Source: Candidatus Babelota bacterium
GTDB taxonomy: Bacteria; Babelota; Babeliae; Babelales; Chromulinivoraceae
Length of the DNA stretch: 55,516 nt
NCBI GenBank assembly: GCA_026389025.1
Contig: JAPLIQ010000018.1
Location: 1 to 55,516, forward strand
Reading direction: 5' to 3'
The notes under the pieces were generated by a model. The model searched no databases and was not told where the DNA came from. It was given only the letters and a program-made list of their open reading frames with translations. Below are positions 23,046 through 33,060 of the stretch, one piece after another (position 1 is the stretch's first letter; every line of letters starts with the position of its first letter). The translations under genes were made by a program, and so were the position numbers.

Positions 23046-25013
23046 ATGAAGTTTTTCACTCGCACAAATTTTATGCAATTTCTTATATTATCAAGCGTTT
23101 TTAGCGGAGATTTATTAGCTTCGAATGACAAAAAAAACGATTTAGCTAAAAGACTTCAAATAAAATCAGAAGACATTACCTTTATACTCGGTGGAAAATA
23201 CAAGCAAGAGTATTTCGGGGCAAATAATTTAGGATTCTTTAATAGTAAGATTGCAAATGATTCATCATCTTATTTGCGAACTACTGCTGATTATTTTGCA
23301 GATATTATTTATGGAGAAATTTCAAGGCCTCGAGTTATGTTTCACGACACCTTGCGATTTCGTTACCGATGGGGCGGTACTACAGAAGTAAAATCGTTTG
23401 ATGGTATTGTTGATATTGGCGGAATAAAAGTTAAAACAAAAGGTACAAACGCTAATAAGCATTTGATGTGGACGCGTGAAGCCTGGGTAAAAATGGCTAT
23501 TGGTAATCTTGATTATCCGAATAATAATTATTTTCAAATGGGACTTTTAGATTATCAGGTGGGTCGCGGTATTAGCTTTGGTTCGGCATATACTGTTGAA
23601 GGATTTTTAGGATTTGCTCCTGGGTATTCAATTGACCAATTCGCGCCAGCAATCCTTTTTAATTTAAATCCAATTGTTGAGACATATGACTGTCAATTTT
23701 ATGTCGCTCTTCTTGAAAATAATCACGGATCTTATAGTTCTAACGTTGAGTCAATTAGGGCTAATGAAATAGGAGGCTGTGCGCAGCGCGGCATTGGCCG
23801 TCATTCTTATGTCGCTTTAATAAACAACAAGCTTAAACTTTTAAATGGCGCAAAACATAAATTACATGTTGAGCCCTATGTTGTGTATCAAGCAGCTCCG
23901 GATCAAGATTTGGAATTTCTTAATGATGTAGATTCTTACTTAACAACATATGGTTGCGCAGTTGAAGCAGTCAGCGGCAGATTTAATATTGGAGGCGAGG
24001 CAGCTATAAACACGGGTGAGCGTGATGCTAGGCCGTGGGATCGAAATGACATTGTGCTTACGCGAAATGATCAAGGTTTTGTTACGGCTCAATATACAAA
24101 AGTATTTATTGATGATCCAAGCACTACTAAATCACCAAAGCGTGCATACGTAACTGATGCAAACGCGGCAGCTGTTAAAAATTCGCCAAGAGATCCAAGT
24201 TTGAACGGAAAAGAAATTGGAACTAATTTGTTTAACAAAGTTGATATTACGACAAATCCAGTAACTAATGGCACTGGTATCTTACCGTATAAAAATTTAT
24301 ACAATGCTTTTGATCGTTTTAGACCGCGAGAAAGACAATTTCTTAAAGGATACTTTTTTGTATCAGATGCATCTTATCAGTTCATTGACAAAGTTTTAAC
24401 TGGTTCTTTAGGTATTGGGTACGCTTCTGGTCATATTGACCCACAAAGAGACGCGAACAAGATGACATCGACTGAACTTATGAATCAGCAGTTTGCAGGA
24501 TTTATACCGTTGCAATCTGCGTATCAAGGAACAAGACTTTCTCACTTAGTTATTTTTAACTTAGGGGTTCCTCGTTTTAATACAAGAAATCCAAGAGCGG
24601 AATTAATAAATACTAATGTCATTAAATACAGTCAGTCCGACGGAATAAACGAAATGACCAACATTGCATTTTTTGGGTCACGATTTAGCTGGAATGTTCA
24701 GTCGCTTAAAGCTTATAAACTTAACATTGCGCCAAACTTGATTGGGTATTGGTCTCCAGAAACAACACATGTTGTAGTTTCGCCAAAAGGTGTGCTTCCA
24801 GAAAGAACAATTCCTGCAGATAATTATATTGGCACAGAACTTTCTGTACAAATTGCAGCATATTTTTATGATAAAATAAAAATAGAAGGCTATGCTGGTA
24901 TGGTTTTACCGGGGCAATATTATACAGATTTGTGTGGAACTCCTTTTGGAAAAGAAGTTACTGGCGATGATATAGGGTACGTTGCCAACTTTGGTTTAGT
25001 GTACGCTTTCTAA
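23046..25013 (+). CDS. Porin-like outer-membrane beta-barrel protein, copy B
   Basis: This 655-residue paralogue of the preceding gene is nearly collinear over its whole length. It has its own divergent signal peptide and differences concentrated in predicted loops, for example the segment around residues 225-245 (NHGSYSSNVESIRANEIGG) and a small insertion near DITTNPVTNGTG. It ends in the same aromatic strand with terminal phenylalanine. Conserved cysteines in both copies (TYDCQFY, a later TYGCAVE and TDLCG near the end) suggest a shared disulfide. Differential expression or antigenic variation between copies is possible but unproven. aspS follows 28 bases downstream. Confidence 0.8.
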   Translation: MKFFTRTNFMQFLILSSVFSGDLLASNDKKNDLAKRLQIKSEDITFILGGKYKQEYFGANNLGFFNSKIANDSSSYLRTTADYFADIIYGEISRPRVMFHDTLRFRYRWGGTTEVKSFDGIVDIGGIKVKTKGTNANKHLMWTREAWVKMAIGNLDYPNNNYFQMGLLDYQVGRGISFGSAYTVEGFLGFAPGYSIDQFAPAILFNLNPIVETYDCQFYVALLENNHGSYSSNVESIRANEIGGCAQRGIGRHSYVALINNKLKLLNGAKHKLHVEPYVVYQAAPDQDLEFLNDVDSYLTTYGCAVEAVSGRFNIGGEAAINTGERDARPWDRNDIVLTRNDQGFVTAQYTKVFIDDPSTTKSPKRAYVTDANAAAVKNSPRDPSLNGKEIGTNLFNKVDITTNPVTNGTGILPYKNLYNAFDRFRPRERQFLKGYFFVSDASYQFIDKVLTGSLGIGYASGHIDPQRDANKMTSTELMNQQFAGFIPLQSAYQGTRLSHLVIFNLGVPRFNTRNPRAELINTNVIKYSQSDGINEMTNIAFFGSRFSWNVQSLKAYKLNIAPNLIGYWSPETTHVVVSPKGVLPERTIPADNYIGTELSVQIAAYFYDKIKIEGYAGMVLPGQYYTDLCGTPFGKEVTGDDIGYVANFGLVYAF

Positions 25014-25041
25014 AAAAATTAATTTTGATTGGATAAAAATT

Positions 25042-26808
25042 ATGAAACAAAGAACAACTTATTGTGGCCTCGTTGACGAGCCGCACGTTGGTAAAGAAAT
25101 TACGCTTTTAGGCTGGGTTCATCGACGTCGTGATCATGGTGGATTAATTTTTATCGATTTGCGTGACCGTGAAGGAATCATGCAAGTTATTTTCAATCCT
25201 GATTTTGATAAAGTTGCACATGAACTTGCACACAGTTTGCGTAGCGAATATGTTGTAGCTGTATCTGGAAAAGTCGTGCAGCGCGACGCTGGGCTTATTA
25301 ATAAAGATTTAAAAACAGGTGCATACGAACTACAAGTCTCTCATCTAGAAACTTTAAACAAAGCAGTTGGTCTTCCATTTATGATGGAAGAAGCTGATAA
25401 CGTTGAAGAAGAATTGCGCTTGCAGTATCGATACATCGATCTTCGCCGTGAAAAAATGTTTAAAATCATGCGTCTTCGCAGCGATGTTACTTTTTTTGTC
25501 AGAGAATTTTTTAGACAGCAAGGCTTCTTAGAAATTGAAACTCCAATGCTGACAAAAAACACACCTGAAGGAGCGCGTGAATTCTTAGTTCCGTCTCGTA
25601 TTCATGAACATAGTGTCTATGCACTTCCTCAATCACCACAAATGTACAAACAGCTCTTGATGGCATCTGGCATGGATCGTTATTTCCAAATTGCTCGATG
25701 CTTTAGAGATGAAGATTTGCGCGCAGATCGTCAGCCAGAATTTACACAAATCGATGTGGAAATGTCTTTTGTGCAAGAAGAAGATGTCATGCAAACAATT
25801 GAAAAATTATTGTTTCATGTATTCAAAAATGCTTTAAATATTGAAATTCCAAAAAACTTTGAGCGCATTACTTATGATCAAGCTTTTGCTGATTATGGTT
25901 GCGACAAACCCGACTTACGCTACGAATTAAAAATTCAAGACTGCAGTTCACTCTTTGAAAAAACTGAATTAAAATTTTTACAAACAGTTTTTCAAACTGG
26001 TGGAAAAGCTGGTGGAATTTTAGTTTCACAAAAACAATTTACTCGCTCTGAGCTTGAAAGCTGGGTCAGCAAAGCGATGCATTTTGGAGCAAAAGGACTA
26101 CTTTGGATTCGATTTAACGATCAAGGTGAAGCTGAATCTCCGGTATCAAAATTTTTACCAGAAAACTTTTTGCAGCATGTTAAAACAATTATGCCGCAAG
26201 CAAAAGCTGGTGATACTATCTTTTTAATAGCTGGAAAATACAGCGAAGCTTGGACACTTTTAGGTCGTTTACGCTGCGCTCTTGCTGCTGAACTTAATCT
26301 AGCAAAAGCAGATGACTATCGTTTCTGTTGGGTAACTGATTTCCCATTGTTTGAGTATGATGAGGCTGAAAAACGTTGGAATGCGGTGCACCATCCTTTT
26401 ACCAGCCCGCAAGCTGGATGGGAAGGCAAAACCTTTGGCGAGATAAAAGCACGCGCGTATGACGTAGTTTTAAACGGCTATGAGCTTGGCGGTGGATCGA
26501 TTCGTATTCACGATATCGAATTTCAAAAAAAGATGTTTGCAATTTTGGGACTTGATGAAGAAAAGATGCAAGAAAAATTTGGAGCATTGCTGAGCGCACT
26601 GCAGCTTGGCTGTCCTCCGCATGGTGGTCTAGCGCTTGGCCTAGATCGCATCATAATGCTTTTAACGCACTGCAAATCTATTCGAGATGTTATTGCATTC
26701 CCTAAAACTCAAAAGGGTCATGATGCAATGATGCAAGCTCCTGGAGAGATTGCAGAAAAAGATTTAGAAATGTATGGGTTGAGATTTTTGCCTAAAAAAA
26801 TAAAATAA
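25042..26808 (+). CDS. aspS: Aspartyl-tRNA synthetase
   Basis: This class II synthetase charges tRNA-Asp. The 588-residue bacterial-type protein has the N-terminal anticodon-binding OB domain (LGWVHRRRDHGGLIFIDLRDREG), motif 1 near FLEIETPMLTKNTPEGAREF, motif 2 FRDEDLRADRQPEFTQID, a GAD-type insertion (about 285-420) and motif 3 GLALGLDRIIMLL followed by the family ending IAFPKTQKG. Whether it is discriminating or also charges tRNA-Asn cannot be told from the sequence by eye. It lies 28 bases downstream of the second porin-like gene and has its own terminator. Confidence 0.96.
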   Translation: MKQRTTYCGLVDEPHVGKEITLLGWVHRRRDHGGLIFIDLRDREGIMQVIFNPDFDKVAHELAHSLRSEYVVAVSGKVVQRDAGLINKDLKTGAYELQVSHLETLNKAVGLPFMMEEADNVEEELRLQYRYIDLRREKMFKIMRLRSDVTFFVREFFRQQGFLEIETPMLTKNTPEGAREFLVPSRIHEHSVYALPQSPQMYKQLLMASGMDRYFQIARCFRDEDLRADRQPEFTQIDVEMSFVQEEDVMQTIEKLLFHVFKNALNIEIPKNFERITYDQAFADYGCDKPDLRYELKIQDCSSLFEKTELKFLQTVFQTGGKAGGILVSQKQFTRSELESWVSKAMHFGAKGLLWIRFNDQGEAESPVSKFLPENFLQHVKTIMPQAKAGDTIFLIAGKYSEAWTLLGRLRCALAAELNLAKADDYRFCWVTDFPLFEYDEAEKRWNAVHHPFTSPQAGWEGKTFGEIKARAYDVVLNGYELGGGSIRIHDIEFQKKMFAILGLDEEKMQEKFGALLSALQLGCPPHGGLALGLDRIIMLLTHCKSIRDVIAFPKTQKGHDAMMQAPGEIAEKDLEMYGLRFLPKKIK

Positions 26809-26825
26809 GAAATAAGCATCACAGT

Positions 26826-26855
26826 AAAAAGGGAACCAAATCGGTTCCCTTTTTT
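26826..26855 (+). terminator. Rho-independent terminator of aspS
   Basis: A 12-bp stem (26826-26837 with 26843-26854) with a 5-base loop runs straight into six Ts. Confidence 0.9.
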
Positions 26856-26964
26856 GTTAATGAACCCTCGAAATTTATGAAATGACAATTGTCTATTGTT
26901 GATATTATTTTACTCATATAGTATGAATAAAATTTATAACAATGCTTTAAATGAGAGAGTTTTT

Positions 26965-28353
26965 GTGAAGTTTGAAAATATTATTGTAACAAATCCAGGC
27001 GATAGCTATAAAATCATTGCAGAAATTACATCTTCTTCGTCTCAAGAAATTGATGATAAAATATCTAGAGCCAGAAAATCTTTTTCGTCTTGGTCAAACA
27101 CATCTTTACAGGATCGATTACATTATTTAGAACGCGTTTTTATAGAAATTCAAAAAAATAAACAGGAGCTGGCAACGTTGATTGCACGCGAAGTAGGTAT
27201 GCCGATTTCTGTTTGTCTTCAAATCGATATTGAGCCAGGACTAAACTATATGCGTGGTTATTTAGACAATGCTGCTTTATGGCTCGAGCCAGAAACTGTA
27301 TTTCAAAATTCCTTAGAACAGCACCAGTTGCACTTTGAGGCTTATGGAGTTGTTGCAGTTAGCATTCCATGGAATTACCCAGTATCTAATTTTATTTGGA
27401 CCGTAGCTCAAAGTCTTGTGGTCGGCAACACTGTTGTTATAAAGCACTCTGAGTATTCAGTGCTTGCATGTCAGCAGCTGGAAAAGATTTTTAATGATGC
27501 TCATTTTCCAGAGGATGTTTGCAATTTTATCTATGGCAAAGGTTTTGATGCTGGTAATTATATGATTCATGGCGACATAGATATGATTTGGTTTATGGGC
27601 AGCACTAAAACAGGAAACCTTATTTATCAAGTAGCCGGACAAAAAAGTATTCCAGTTATCTTGGAACTAGGAGGCTCTGCTGCTGGCATTGTTTGTGCTG
27701 ATGCTGACTTAAGTGTTGCCATTCCGTCTATTTATTTCAATAGATTTGCAAACAGTGGTCAAACCTGTGATGGATTAAAGCGTTTGATAGTTCACTCATC
27801 TATTTTTGATGAAGTTGTTCATAGATTAACTGATTTTATTTTACAAAAAAAAATTGGCTCTCCGATCGATTTAAATACTGACATCGGGCCACTGGTTAAT
27901 GAAAAACAACTAGAAGCATTGCGGTTACAAGTTGATGATGCAGTTGCAAAGGGTGCTAAAATTGTTTTAGGCGGAAAGCAGCCAGAGAGTTTGCAGGGAG
28001 CTTATTTTCAACCTACTATTTTAGTAGATGTTGCATCTGACATGAAAGTTTGGCACGAGGAAGTTTTTGGCCCGGCACTTCCAGTTGTACCGTTTGACAC
28101 TTTGCAAGAAGCAATACATTTAGCAAACGATACAATTTACGGACTCGGTGGTTACGTTTACAGCAGTGATCACGATACGACTATAAAAATAAGCAAAGCG
28201 CTTAAAACAGGAAATATTAGCATTAACAATGCAAATTATGTCATACCTCATGATCCCTTTGGTGGATATAAAAAATCTGGATTTGGAAGAATACATGGAA
28301 AATTAGGCATGCAAAGTCTGTGCTCTGCCAAGCTAATAGCTTTTAAAAAATAG
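26965..28353 (+). CDS. NAD(P)-dependent aldehyde dehydrogenase (succinate-semialdehyde DH type)
   Basis: This ALDH-superfamily enzyme oxidises an aldehyde to a carboxylate. Seen are the cofactor segment VAVSIPWNYP, WFMGSTKTG, the general base glutamate in VILELGGSAAG, the catalytic cysteine in NSGQTCDGLKR (family: GQxC) and the EVFGPALPV segment. The overall style resembles succinate-semialdehyde dehydrogenases. The frame is open to 26896. I give the GTG at 26965 because GAGAG precedes it and TATAGT lies at 26918-26923, which would put a start at ATG 26923 inside or before the transcription start; 26923 remains possible. The gene is convergent with the PuuB-like oxidase, with stops 8 bases apart, hinting at an amine-to-aldehyde-to-acid route. 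Confidence 0.88.
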   Translation: MKFENIIVTNPGDSYKIIAEITSSSSQEIDDKISRARKSFSSWSNTSLQDRLHYLERVFIEIQKNKQELATLIAREVGMPISVCLQIDIEPGLNYMRGYLDNAALWLEPETVFQNSLEQHQLHFEAYGVVAVSIPWNYPVSNFIWTVAQSLVVGNTVVIKHSEYSVLACQQLEKIFNDAHFPEDVCNFIYGKGFDAGNYMIHGDIDMIWFMGSTKTGNLIYQVAGQKSIPVILELGGSAAGIVCADADLSVAIPSIYFNRFANSGQTCDGLKRLIVHSSIFDEVVHRLTDFILQKKIGSPIDLNTDIGPLVNEKQLEALRLQVDDAVAKGAKIVLGGKQPESLQGAYFQPTILVDVASDMKVWHEEVFGPALPVVPFDTLQEAIHLANDTIYGLGGYVYSSDHDTTIKISKALKTGNISINNANYVIPHDPFGGYKKSGFGRIHGKLGMQSLCSAKLIAFKK

Positions 28354-28361
28354 TTGAGTCT

Positions 28362-29660
28362 TTATTTAAAACAGCCCAATGTTTTTTGAATTAATAAATT
28401 ATTTACAGCAAATGATATTTTTTTACCCAATATTTTTTGCAATATTCCATCTATAAAATATTTACGCTTAGGCGCAAAGTAAGCATCCATATCTTTTTTT
28501 CCATCCAGTAAGTGCTCTGCGCTATACATAGCGAGTGCTGTCGCAATTGGAAGGCCTGCAGACGCAGCAATGTAATAGATGTGAGGATATTTACTATCTG
28601 GTGTTGCAATGGGAGCAAGATCTTTTGATATACCAAAGAGCCCTGGCCACTGATACTCAAATTGAATGTTTGCTTTTGGAAACATTTTTTGAAAATAGTT
28701 TATTATTTTATTGTATCCTCTTTGATAATTATGACTTTCTTCTTTTGCATACAGTGAAAACATATCGCCACCGCCCAAAATAAGACGACGATCTTTAGAC
28801 AATCTAAAATAGTTATAGATCAACTGAGAATCCCATACCATGTAAGGTTTTTCAGGAAATATCATCTTAATTTGATCATCGTTTAGCTGCTCTGAAACGA
28901 GAATAAAATTTTGTGCATGATAAATTTGATCTTCCATTACTGCCAATTCTGGTAAAAATTTATCAACGCAAACAATAATATAATCAGCTGTGATAGTAGC
29001 ATGTGGAGTGGTTAAAGTATGATCATTAATTTGAGTTACTGGGGTTTCTTCAAAAATGCTTACTCCGTTTTGTTCTAAATGTTGTTGCAGGGACTTGCAG
29101 TATTCATAGGTGTTTATGCCAAAACTATTACCATATGTCATGCCGCCAAAATATAACTGAGATCCAAGAATTGAGGAAATCTCTTTTTTTCCAAAGAGTT
29201 GAGACTCGTATCCAAGCATTGAAATTTTTTTATGCTCTTCTTGAATGTTTTTTAGTGTCCGATCACAGTTGGCTACAAAAAGTCCACCCTGGCTGGTATA
29301 TCCGCAATCAAAATTATAATCTAAAGTATTAGTTCGAATTTTTTCCAGTCCATTGTTGATGAACTTCCAAAGCTCTTGTGATTTCTCATTATCTGTCTGA
29401 TGTGAAAAATCGGAAAGAGATAACTCTGAGTTAGGAGTTACAAAACCAGAACCCTTTCCTGTTGCTCCAGATCCGCAAAAATGTTGCTCAAACAATGCAA
29501 CTTTTTTATTGCGGCTTGCAAATGCTTGAGCTGCAGATAACCCTGCAATTCCGCCACCAATAACTGCAACATCGACATGCATATCTTGAGTGCACTTTAG
29601 AGGTTTTTTATTTTGTAAGTACCATAAAACTTGCTTGCTTGGCTGAATATGATTGTTCAC
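28362..29660 (-). CDS. FAD-dependent amine/amino-acid oxidase, PuuB-like (DAO family)
   Basis: This 432-residue oxidoreductase has the Rossmann FAD motif VAVIGGGIAGLSAAQAF and then the GSGATGKGSGFV loop. Its internal pattern resembles gamma-glutamylputrescine oxidase, including DCGYTSQGGLFVA, YNYFRLSKDRRLILGGGD and YQWPGLFGISKDLAPI. The C-terminal 45 residues extend past the normal family end. The GTG at 29660, preceded by AAGGAGAG, is preferred to the longer frame to 29714, which would run into clpB. It lies 19 bases after clpB. The amine substrate is unknown; pairing with the convergent aldehyde dehydrogenase is inference. Confidence 0.82.
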   Translation of the reverse strand: MNNHIQPSKQVLWYLQNKKPLKCTQDMHVDVAVIGGGIAGLSAAQAFASRNKKVALFEQHFCGSGATGKGSGFVTPNSELSLSDFSHQTDNEKSQELWKFINNGLEKIRTNTLDYNFDCGYTSQGGLFVANCDRTLKNIQEEHKKISMLGYESQLFGKKEISSILGSQLYFGGMTYGNSFGINTYEYCKSLQQHLEQNGVSIFEETPVTQINDHTLTTPHATITADYIIVCVDKFLPELAVMEDQIYHAQNFILVSEQLNDDQIKMIFPEKPYMVWDSQLIYNYFRLSKDRRLILGGGDMFSLYAKEESHNYQRGYNKIINYFQKMFPKANIQFEYQWPGLFGISKDLAPIATPDSKYPHIYYIAASAGLPIATALAMYSAEHLLDGKKDMDAYFAPKRKYFIDGILQKILGKKISFAVNNLLIQKTLGCFK

Positions 29661-29679
29661 AACTCTCTCCTTTTTTTGA

Positions 29680-31800
29680 TTAAGAAATGACAATTTTATC
29701 ATCTTTGTAATCAATTTTGATAGTTTTTGTTTCTGGATGTTGCAGTAAATATTGTGATGTTGGAATCACGATAAATTGTTGAATTGCACGTTTGAGTGGA
29801 CGCGCACCAAATTCTTGCTGAAATCCTTCAAGCGCAATAAACTCAAGAACTTTGTCTGTTATTGATACGTCAATGTCTTTTGCATGCATACGTTTTTCAA
29901 AGTTTTTGATATGTGACTTTGCAATATTTTTAATGACTTTTTCGTCAAGCATATTGAAAAATACGATATCATCAATTCTATTTAAAAATTCTGGTCTAAA
30001 CGTTTTGTTCAGTATTTTTTCGATTTCAGTTTTTACTTTTTCATCGATTTTTTTAGCTTGTAGAATAATTTCAGAACCAATGTTTGATGTCATGATGATG
30101 ACGCAATTTTTAAAGTTGATCGTTCTGCCTTGTCCATCAGTAAGCCGACCATCATCAAAAATTTGTAAAAAGATATTAAATACTTCTGGATGAGCTTTTT
30201 CAATTTCATCAAAAAGCACAATGCTGTAGGGATTGCGTCTGACTGCTTCGGTAAGCTGTCCACCTTCTTCATGTCCAACGTAGCCAGGAGGTGATCCGAT
30301 CAGTCGAGACACGGCATGTTTTTCCATGTATTCAGACATATCGATACGAATTAATTTATGCTCATCGTTGAATAAATAATCAGCTAAAGATTTTGCAACT
30401 TCAGTTTTTCCAACGCCTGTTGGCCCGAGAAATAAAAATGAACCGATTGGTTTATTTGGATCGGTAAGGCCTGCGCGATGCACTTGAATTGCGTTAGCTA
30501 TTTTTTTAACCGCTTCATCTTGGCCAATGACTCGTTGTCCTAGAACATCTTCCATCTCGAGTAACTTTTTAGACTCCGATGCTTGTAACTTTTCTACCGG
30601 AATCCCCGTCCATCGTGATAAAACTTTTGCAATATCTTCTGGCGTAACTTCTTCTTTTAAAAGATGAGAGCCAAGAGCTTTTATCTTTTCTTGCTGACTT
30701 ACAAGTTCTTTTTCAAGTTGAACAATTTTTCCATATTTTACTTCTGATGCACGAGCAAAATCACCCATACGCTCAGCTTGAGCAAATTCATAGTTTGCCA
30801 GCTCAATTTTTTCTTTAATCTGATTTATTTTTTCTAGAGGAGCGCGCTCAGCTTGCCATTGGTTAAGAAGTGTTTGATGTTGCGCTTTTAAAGCTGTGAG
30901 TTCTTTAACCAAATCTTTGAGACGTTCTTGTGATTGTTGGTTATCTTTTTCTTTAGTCAGTGCAACTTTTTCAATTTCAAGCTGTCGGATTTTACGTTCC
31001 ATTTGATCGAGCTGTTCTGGTTTTGATTCAATTGCCATTTTTACCATGGATGCAGCTTCATCAACTAAATCGATTGCTTTATCGGGTAAAAATCGATCAG
31101 GAATATTTTTTGCAGAAAGCTGTACTGCTTGCACGAGTGCAGCGTCAGTAATTTTTATTCCATGATGTAGTTCATATTTTTCTTTCAGTCCGCGCAAAAT
31201 AGAAATAGCATCTTCAATTGACGGCTCTTCAACTAATACTTTTTGAAAGCGACGTTCAAGCGCAGCATCTTTTTCAATATATTTTTTATATTCTTTAATG
31301 GTTGTTGCGCCTATGCAGTGTAAATTTCCACGAGCTAAAGCAGGCTTGAGTAAATTTGATGCATCCATGCCGCCGCCAGATGATCCAGCACCGACAAGCA
31401 TATGCAGTTCGTCAATAAATAAAATAATGCGTTCTTGTGCCTGTTCAATGGTTGTTAAAATTCCTTTGATGCGTTCTTCAAACTCACCTTGAAATTTTGT
31501 TCCAGCCATTAAAGCTCCCATGTCGAGAGCATAGATCACGCTATTTTTCAAACTTTCAGGAACATCGTTGTTGATAATGCGCTGCGCCAGACCTTCTACG
31601 ATGGCAGTTTTTCCCACGCCAGGATCACCAATAAGCACAGGATTACTTTTAGTTCGTCGTGATAAAATTTGTACGACGCGTCGAATTTCTTCATGCCGAC
31701 CAATGACGGGATCAAGTTTTCCATCGAGTGCTAGCTTGGTAATGTTTTGACAGTATGCATCTAAAATTTCGTATTTTTTATCAGTATTTTTATTAGTCAT
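29680..31800 (-). CDS. clpB: ClpB-type disaggregase lacking the N-terminal domain
   Basis: ClpB works with DnaK to pull proteins out of aggregates. The 706-residue protein starts directly before the first AAA+ module ([18 protein letters not shown]). Walker A is GDPGVGKTA at 58-66, and Walker B lies in [11 protein letters not shown]. It has the long coiled-coil M domain (about 240-370, [19 protein letters not shown] onward) that separates ClpB from ClpA or ClpC, and a second module with GPTGVGKTE, arginine fingers and the [16 protein letters not shown] segment. The roughly 150-residue N domain is missing, and no upstream start in frame would restore it. It lies 9 bases after uvrC. Confidence 0.93.
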   Translation of the reverse strand: MTNKNTDKKYEILDAYCQNITKLALDGKLDPVIGRHEEIRRVVQILSRRTKSNPVLIGDPGVGKTAIVEGLAQRIINNDVPESLKNSVIYALDMGALMAGTKFQGEFEERIKGILTTIEQAQERIILFIDELHMLVGAGSSGGGMDASNLLKPALARGNLHCIGATTIKEYKKYIEKDAALERRFQKVLVEEPSIEDAISILRGLKEKYELHHGIKITDAALVQAVQLSAKNIPDRFLPDKAIDLVDEAASMVKMAIESKPEQLDQMERKIRQLEIEKVALTKEKDNQQSQERLKDLVKELTALKAQHQTLLNQWQAERAPLEKINQIKEKIELANYEFAQAERMGDFARASEVKYGKIVQLEKELVSQQEKIKALGSHLLKEEVTPEDIAKVLSRWTGIPVEKLQASESKKLLEMEDVLGQRVIGQDEAVKKIANAIQVHRAGLTDPNKPIGSFLFLGPTGVGKTEVAKSLADYLFNDEHKLIRIDMSEYMEKHAVSRLIGSPPGYVGHEEGGQLTEAVRRNPYSIVLFDEIEKAHPEVFNIFLQIFDDGRLTDGQGRTINFKNCVIIMTSNIGSEIILQAKKIDEKVKTEIEKILNKTFRPEFLNRIDDIVFFNMLDEKVIKNIAKSHIKNFEKRMHAKDIDVSITDKVLEFIALEGFQQEFGARPLKRAIQQFIVIPTSQYLLQHPETKTIKIDYKDDKIVIS

Positions 31801-31809
31801 TTTTTCACC

Positions 31810-33042
31810 TTAGGAATTTTTTGTAAGGGTACGTTTTTTACGATGATATGAAATGGCAAAGTCATGAGTTTTGTCACGAATTTGTAGTAGCAGTAAGTCT
31901 TCAGGTCGATGAAGATCAAGTTTTATAAAATGTTTAAAATCAGCAGAAATAATAGTTTCTTCTTTTTTTGCTAGACCAACCAGTTCTGCCGTGCCAATGT
32001 ATGGCTTGACTGCACTAATTTGTCCTTTGCCGCCATCGACAACAATTAAATTCGGATATTCTAGTCCAGATTTATACCGACGCTCTACGATTTCGGCAAG
32101 AGCAGCATAGTCGTCTTGCTCTATGAGTGTTTTAATTTTAAAACGACGAAAAGATTTTGGTTCCGGTATGCCATGCACATATCGAATGCAACTTCCAACA
32201 ATTGCCAAACTTTGCATGTGAGAAATATCAAAGCAATCGATAACGTATGGAACATGTTTTAAGTGCAGACGTTTTTGCACAGCCATTAAAACATCAAGGT
32301 TTTTTTGAGTATCGGGAACGTTTTGTTTGCTAGGCATAGATCGTAGCGTTTGCAAAGTACGCGCTATCTGCTCAAAATTTTGTTTGTATTCAAGCAAGTG
32401 CGAAGCTCGTTCGAACTCTAAATTTTTTGAAGCTTGTTTTATTTCTTTTTCAATTGCTTTTAAGGCCATGTCTGAATTGTTGGTTAAAAGTTGCTGTGCG
32501 AGCATCAGTCTGAATTTATAAAATTCTATATCGAACTCTGCCTTGCAAAATCCAGCGCAGACTCCGATGTGATACTGTAGGCATCCATGAGTGATTTTTT
32601 TGGTGCAAAGTTTTAATTGCAGTGTTTTGGTTAAAAAGTTGTAGACGCCATGCGCAGCTTTTTTAGTAAGAAAGGGTCCAATATAAGTTCCTTTTTCATC
32701 TTTTGTTCTGACTATGGAGAGTGTTGGAATTTTTTCTTGCGAAAAAAATAAGTAGATAAAAGGATTACCTTCTTTTAAGAGCTTATTGAATTTTGGCTGA
32801 TATTTTTTAATCAATTCTGCTTCAAGGTACAATGCTTCGACTTCACTGCTTGTAGGAATTGTTTCAAGCGTTGTAGCCTCACCCAGAAGCAAACTGGTTT
32901 TAAAATCATCTGGTTGATTAAAATATGATGCGATACGATCGGCAATATTTTTTGCTTTACCGATATAAATAATCTCGTGAGTGTTGTTTTTAAAAAGATA
33001 AACGCCAGATTTTGTAGTTAGTTTTTTTGGTTTTTGCATCAT
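31810..33042 (-). CDS. uvrC: UvrC excinuclease subunit, short form without helix-hairpin-helix domain
   Basis: UvrC makes both incisions in nucleotide excision repair. The 410-residue protein has the GIY-YIG nuclease domain (GVYLFKNNTHEIIYIGKAKNI), a UVR-type region (about 195-225), and the RNase-H-like C-terminal nuclease: CFDISHMQ, SFRRFKIK..EQDDYAALAEIVERR, NLIVVDGGKGQ and RDKTHDFAISYHRKKR. It ends there, so the tandem helix-hairpin-helix DNA-binding domain of standard UvrC (about 600 residues) is absent. Both nuclease centres look intact. The ATG pair at 33042/33039 is preceded by AGGGGCGG. It starts 18 bases after the giant secreted protein gene. Confidence 0.88.
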   Translation of the reverse strand: MMQKPKKLTTKSGVYLFKNNTHEIIYIGKAKNIADRIASYFNQPDDFKTSLLLGEATTLETIPTSSEVEALYLEAELIKKYQPKFNKLLKEGNPFIYLFFSQEKIPTLSIVRTKDEKGTYIGPFLTKKAAHGVYNFLTKTLQLKLCTKKITHGCLQYHIGVCAGFCKAEFDIEFYKFRLMLAQQLLTNNSDMALKAIEKEIKQASKNLEFERASHLLEYKQNFEQIARTLQTLRSMPSKQNVPDTQKNLDVLMAVQKRLHLKHVPYVIDCFDISHMQSLAIVGSCIRYVHGIPEPKSFRRFKIKTLIEQDDYAALAEIVERRYKSGLEYPNLIVVDGGKGQISAVKPYIGTAELVGLAKKEETIISADFKHFIKLDLHRPEDLLLLQIRDKTHDFAISYHRKKRTLTKNS

Positions 33043-33060
33043 GTCCGCCCCTTATTTATT

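Larger units (their letters stand above)
20741..25013 (+). repeat. Tandem duplication of outer-membrane protein gene with its promoter
   Basis: Two copies with a spacing of about 2.13 kb: upstream region plus gene at about 20741-22871 and about 22881-25013. The similarity covers the whole coding region, about 150 bases of promoter DNA, and the first few codons of nfo on the other strand, whose remnant is left directly after the first copy's stop. Confidence 0.9.
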
